From NCBI GenBank assembly GCA_016282455.1, contig JAEEKM010000174.1, positions 1 to 7,247 on the forward strand: 7,247 nt of DNA, given 5' to 3'. The notes beneath the pieces were generated by a model. It saw nothing but the letters and a program-made list of their open reading frames with translations, was not told the origin of the DNA and did not search any database. Both the position numbers and the translations under genes were made by a program. Shown piece after piece: positions 4,328 through 7,247 of the stretch; within the stretch, counting starts at the first letter, position 1; every line of letters begins with the position of its first letter. The DNA comes from Treponema sp. Lineage in GTDB: Bacteria > Spirochaetota > Spirochaetia > Treponematales > Treponemataceae.

Positions 4328-5815
4328 TTAAAAAAGCTGCTCCGTAGAAATTGAACCGTCCCTATGCATTGAGAACTGTTCCATGGGGTAATGGGTCAGG
4401 TTTTCCAGAACTTTTCTTCCGTCAGCCTTGTTAAGCAGGGCCTCCCTTGCACGGGAAATTTCAGTTTCAGTTTTGTGCTTGCTTGGACCTCCAACACAAC
4501 CGCCCGGACAAACCATGCCCTCTACAAAATCTTCTTTTAAAGTACCAAGCTTTATCTGGGCAATGGCTTTCATACATTCCATACCGCCGGCACACTTTAA
4601 AAGTTTTATGTCGCTTACATCTTCTCCGCGTTCAATCATACATTCAAGCACTGCATTTGCAACCCCACCGCTTGAAGCAAAACGTTTTCCCCAGACAGAG
4701 GCTTCCTGGTAATCTTCTTCCACACTTTCAAATTCCATGTCCCGGCTTCGCATAAGGGCACGCAGTTCTCCGTAAGTTACGGCATAATCGGCATTGTCAG
4801 GAATAGAAGAATCATTTGCTTCTGATTTTTTTGCAATACAGGGACCAACAAAAACCGTAACACATCCGGGGTGGGTGAGTTTTAAGTAACGGGAAATTGC
4901 ACACATGGGAGAAACCGTTGTGGACATATTTTTTTCAAACACATCAGGGAAGTGCTGTCTTAAAAGATTGATGAATGCAGGGCAGCAGGAAGTAGTCATA
5001 TTACGGCCTTCACGGTAAGCTTCACTCCACTCAAGAGATTCCACTGCCGCAGTCATGTCACCGCCCAGACCAACTTCTACCATATCTGCAAAGCCAAGTT
5101 TCTTTAACCCGGCACGAACTGAAGCCATACTGATTTCTTCACCAAACTGACCTTCGGTTGCAGGAGCACACATTGCAATAACTTCTTTGCCCGCAAGAAT
5201 GTCATTGATGATGTTTACAAGATAAGTTTTACTTCCGATTGCTCCAAAAGGACAGCTGTGAATGCAGTGACCGCACTGAACGCAGCGTTCTTCATTTATT
5301 CTACAAAAACCGTATTCATCATAAGTTATTGCACCGACAGGACATGCTTTTTTACAGGGTCTTTCCAGATGCACGATTGCTCCGTAAGGACAGGCTTTTG
5401 CACACATACCGCAGGCCTTGCATTTATCTGCTTCAATATGCATGCGGAACTCACCGGGTTTAATTGCATCAAAGCGGCAGGAGTTCATGCAGGGGCGGCC
5501 CATACAAAAACGGCAGCTGTCTGTAACTGAATATGCAGAAATCGGACAGTCATCACAGGCGGCATTTATTACCTGAACCACACAGTCGCTTTCCGGTTTA
5601 TCTGTAGGACACTCAGCGCAGGCAAGATGAATTCTCTGCTTAACAATCTCGCGTTCCTTGTAGATGCAGCAATACTGACTCTTGGGACCAGGCACCATTG
5701 TATAGACAAGTTTTTCTTTTTCAGCGTCATTGAGTTTTCCTGCCCAGGCAAGGCGGCATACTTCTTCCATAATTTTATGCTTGAACGAAACTATGCCTTT
5801 GTCATTGGTTACCAT
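4328..5815 (-). CDS. Monomeric [FeFe] hydrogenase, group B type
   Basis: This 495-residue iron-sulfur enzyme should interconvert H2 with protons and electrons, exchanging electrons with an unidentified, probably ferredoxin-like, partner. The N-terminal half is cysteine-rich: C66/C69 and C87/C90 pairs, C101-x2-C104-x4-C109-x3-C113, a ferredoxin motif C132-C142, C154-x3-C158, and another ferredoxin motif C178-C188. The H-cluster domain (about 210-445) has TSCCPAF (C277, C278), VSPM (301-304), GPCIAKKSE (C326) and EGMVCPGGC (C436, C440). All four cluster-binding cysteines and the proton-relay cysteine C277 are present. GPC in place of the usual MPC, and PAF after the double Cys, fit group B rather than group A. 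No signal peptide is seen, so it should be cytoplasmic. The start at 5815 suits GGAGG at 5826-5822; ATG 5818 is an alternative. Maturases are not in the window. Confidence 0.92.
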   Translation of the reverse strand: MVTNDKGIVSFKHKIMEEVCRLAWAGKLNDAEKEKLVYTMVPGPKSQYCCIYKEREIVKQRIHLACAECPTDKPESDCVVQVINAACDDCPISAYSVTDSCRFCMGRPCMNSCRFDAIKPGEFRMHIEADKCKACGMCAKACPYGAIVHLERPCKKACPVGAITYDEYGFCRINEERCVQCGHCIHSCPFGAIGSKTYLVNIINDILAGKEVIAMCAPATEGQFGEEISMASVRAGLKKLGFADMVEVGLGGDMTAAVESLEWSEAYREGRNMTTSCCPAFINLLRQHFPDVFEKNMSTTVSPMCAISRYLKLTHPGCVTVFVGPCIAKKSEANDSSIPDNADYAVTYGELRALMRSRDMEFESVEEDYQEASVWGKRFASSGGVANAVLECMIERGEDVSDIKLLKCAGGMECMKAIAQIKLGTLKEDFVEGMVCPGGCVGGPSKHKTETEISRAREALLNKADGRKVLENLTHYPMEQFSMHRDGSISTEQLF

Positions 5816-5932
5816 CATAAACCTCCGCGGATGAAAACAGATAATATATCTTATCACATAAAATATCTTTCTTCCATATAGAAATAAACTGAAAAATAAA
5901 TTAAACTATTCTAACTGCTACAGGAGGAAACT
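5816..5932. promoter_or_regulatory. Divergent AT-rich control region between hydrogenase and fumarate reductase
   Basis: These 117 bases separate two divergent start codons and must hold both promoters. The region is very AT-rich. Several -10-like words occur (for example TAAAAT at 5859-5864 and TATTCT at 5907-5912 on plus, TATATT at 5848-5843 on minus), but none has a convincing -35 partner, so I make no promoter call. Inverted repeats GATAA-N6-TTATC (5840-5855) and TTTCT-N7-AGAAA (5868-5884) are possible operators. AGGAGG at 5922-5927 is the plus-strand ribosome site. Confidence 0.5.
5821..5826 (-). promoter_or_regulatory. Ribosome binding site deciding the hydrogenase start
   Basis: GGAGGT on the minus strand is followed by TTATGATGG. 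The second ATG (5815) has a 6-base gap from GGAGG and the first (5818) only 3. The further upstream in-frame ATG at 5857 lies before this site and would put it inside the coding sequence, so it is rejected as the start. Confidence 0.8.
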
Positions 5933-7247
5933 ATGTCAGGTAATTTTAACAAGTTAAAGTTTTTCATCCCTGCACTTTTTCTCACACTTATTTCTTTTAC
6001 CTCATGTTCAAAAAAAACGGCTCCCAGATTAAATGACGGAACATTTTCCGGTTTTGCCGAAGGACGCAACGGAACGATTGAAATTCAAATTACAGTTGAA
6101 GGCGGAAAAATAACTGATGCAGTTTTAAGAAATGAAAAGGAAACTCCTGAAATAGGACGTCCTGCAGAAGAGGCAATGCTTGAAGCAATCAAAAAATCAA
6201 ACGGAAGAAGAGATACCATTGATGTTATAAGCGGAGCAACGATTACTTCAAATGCAATGCTTGATGCTTTTGACAGCGCAATTCAGCTGGCGACTGGAAA
6301 AAACATTGCAGAAAACTCTTACAGCGACACAGAATGTGACATTGTGATAATCGGTGCAGGAGGAGCAGGTCTTGTTGCAGCAACAGAAGCCGCAAACAGG
6401 GGAGCCCGAGTTATTGTTCTTGAAAAGATGGGAATTGTCGGAGGAAACACAAACAACTCCACCGGCGGAATAAATGCCTCTTACACAAAGGAACAGAAAC
6501 GACTCGGCATTGTGGATTCACCGGAAGTTTTTTATGAAGATACAATGAAGGGCGGTAAGAACCTGAATGATTCCAACTTAGTTCATAAGCTGGTAAATAA
6601 ATCTGCAGAAACCGTTGAGTGGCTTCAGTCTGATTTAATCGGTGCAGACTTAAGTGATGTGGGCATGTTCGGCGGGGCAACAAACAAACGCATTCACAGA
6701 CCCAAAGGGGGTGCCGCAATCGGTTCACATCTTGTTCCCCTGCTTTACAAATCTGCACGGACACAGGGTGCAGACATCAGACTTAAAAACAAAGTAATCG
6801 ACATCATCCCTGACGAAAGCGGTAAAAAGCCCTCAGGTGTAATTGTTGAATACGAGAAAGGGACTTACACAATCACCAGCAGTGCAGTAATCATTACCAC
6901 AGGCGGTTTTGGTGCAAACCCTCAGATGATTGAAAAATATAATCCCAGTCTTAAAGGTTTCAGCATAACTAACCACAGGGGGGCTACGGGAGATGCATTT
7001 AAAATGGTTGAAAAATTTAATGCAGCCCTCACCCAGATGGAGCAGATTCAGACACACCCCACTGTAGTTCCTGGTTCTGGAATAATGATTACAGAAGCCG
7101 TGCGCGGAAACGGTGCAATACTTGTTAACAGGGAAGGCAGGCGTTTTGTAAATGAGATGGAAACAAGAGATGTTGTTTCTTCCGCAATTCTTAATCAGCA
7201 AAAGAAAACTGCCTTTCTTGTCTTTGACCAGAGTGTAAGACAGTCAC
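5933..7247 (+). CDS. Exported FMN/FAD fumarate reductase-like lipoprotein (3' end beyond window)
   Basis: The first 438 codons are visible. Residues 1-24 form a signal peptide (K7, K9, then FFIPALFLTLISF) ending in FTSC, a loose lipobox with C25 as the lipidated residue, so the mature protein should sit outside the inner membrane. Residues 35-122 form an FMN-binding domain with DVISGAT, where T103 matches the residue flavinylated by ApbE/Ftp enzymes. The FAD-binding domain starts at 136 with DIVIIGAGGAG and E164. The active site matches flavocytochrome c3 fumarate reductase from memory: H375, M385, E388, R391 and R412 each lie ten positions after H365, M375, E378, R381 and R402. No haem-binding CxxCH motif is seen. 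Fumarate is the likely substrate; a related enoate acceptor is possible. AGGAGG lies five bases before the ATG. Confidence 0.93.
   Translation, partial: MSGNFNKLKFFIPALFLTLISFTSCSKKTAPRLNDGTFSGFAEGRNGTIEIQITVEGGKITDAVLRNEKETPEIGRPAEEAMLEAIKKSNGRRDTIDVISGATITSNAMLDAFDSAIQLATGKNIAENSYSDTECDIVIIGAGGAGLVAATEAANRGARVIVLEKMGIVGGNTNNSTGGINASYTKEQKRLGIVDSPEVFYEDTMKGGKNLNDSNLVHKLVNKSAETVEWLQSDLIGADLSDVGMFGGATNKRIHRPKGGAAIGSHLVPLLYKSARTQGADIRLKNKVIDIIPDESGKKPSGVIVEYEKGTYTITSSAVIITTGGFGANPQMIEKYNPSLKGFSITNHRGATGDAFKMVEKFNAALTQMEQIQTHPTVVPGSGIMITEAVRGNGAILVNREGRRFVNEMETRDVVSSAILNQQKKTAFLVFDQSVRQS

Noticed and set aside
5816..5857. Longer hydrogenase start at 5857 adding 13-14 residues
   Set aside because: The strong GGAGG at 5826-5822 lies downstream of that ATG, and the added peptide (MIRYIICFHPRRF) is unlike the family's N-terminus.
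6411..7201. Two minus-strand open frames (6411-6764 and 6833-7201)
   Set aside because: They lie opposite a clearly conserved fumarate reductase coding sequence, have no recognisable domains, and are shadows of it.

Overview
The window looks like chromosomal DNA of a low-to-moderate GC anaerobic spirochaete, most probably a Treponema-like organism of the gut, rumen or oral cavity. This is inferred from gene content and sequence style: a class III adenylate cyclase with receiver-like and GAF-like segments, a Tritrichomonas foetus-type IMP dehydrogenase, a group B-type monomeric [FeFe] hydrogenase, and a lipoprotein flavin fumarate reductase with a loose spirochaetal lipobox. No search was run.

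Layout. (1) 2-2009, plus strand: the 3' end of a receiver-domain gene overlaps by 8 bases a 589-residue class IIIb adenylate cyclase. They look translationally coupled and form a signalling output module. (2) 2010-2421: a convergent intergenic region made almost entirely of repeats. It holds a 21-bp tandem repeat, then three copies of a 50-bp double-hairpin unit. Between the units lie two extra copies of the last 15 codons of guaB. (3) 2422-3933, minus strand: guaB (IMP dehydrogenase), with a near-consensus promoter and a leader that can fold into two hairpins. (4) 4041-5815, minus strand: a monomeric [FeFe] hydrogenase followed by a small acidic unknown protein, probably co-transcribed and possibly reading through into guaB. 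(5) 5933 to the window end, plus strand, divergent from the hydrogenase: the first 438 codons of an exported fumarate reductase-like flavoprotein with an N-terminal domain for covalent FMN.

How they may work together. The divergent hydrogenase and fumarate reductase are both redox enzymes of fermentative or anaerobic metabolism and could be jointly controlled from the 117-bp AT-rich gap between them; their functional coupling is only inferred. guaB is a housekeeping purine gene with its own promoter. The receiver/cyclase pair probably turns a phosphorelay or small-molecule signal into cAMP.

The most unusual part is 2165-2466. The 3' end of guaB occurs three times in tandem, each copy followed by the same palindromic unit. 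The middle copy encodes exactly the same 14 residues plus stop using synonymous codons at nine of 15 positions. That points to recombination with a diverged functional guaB allele rather than simple local duplication.
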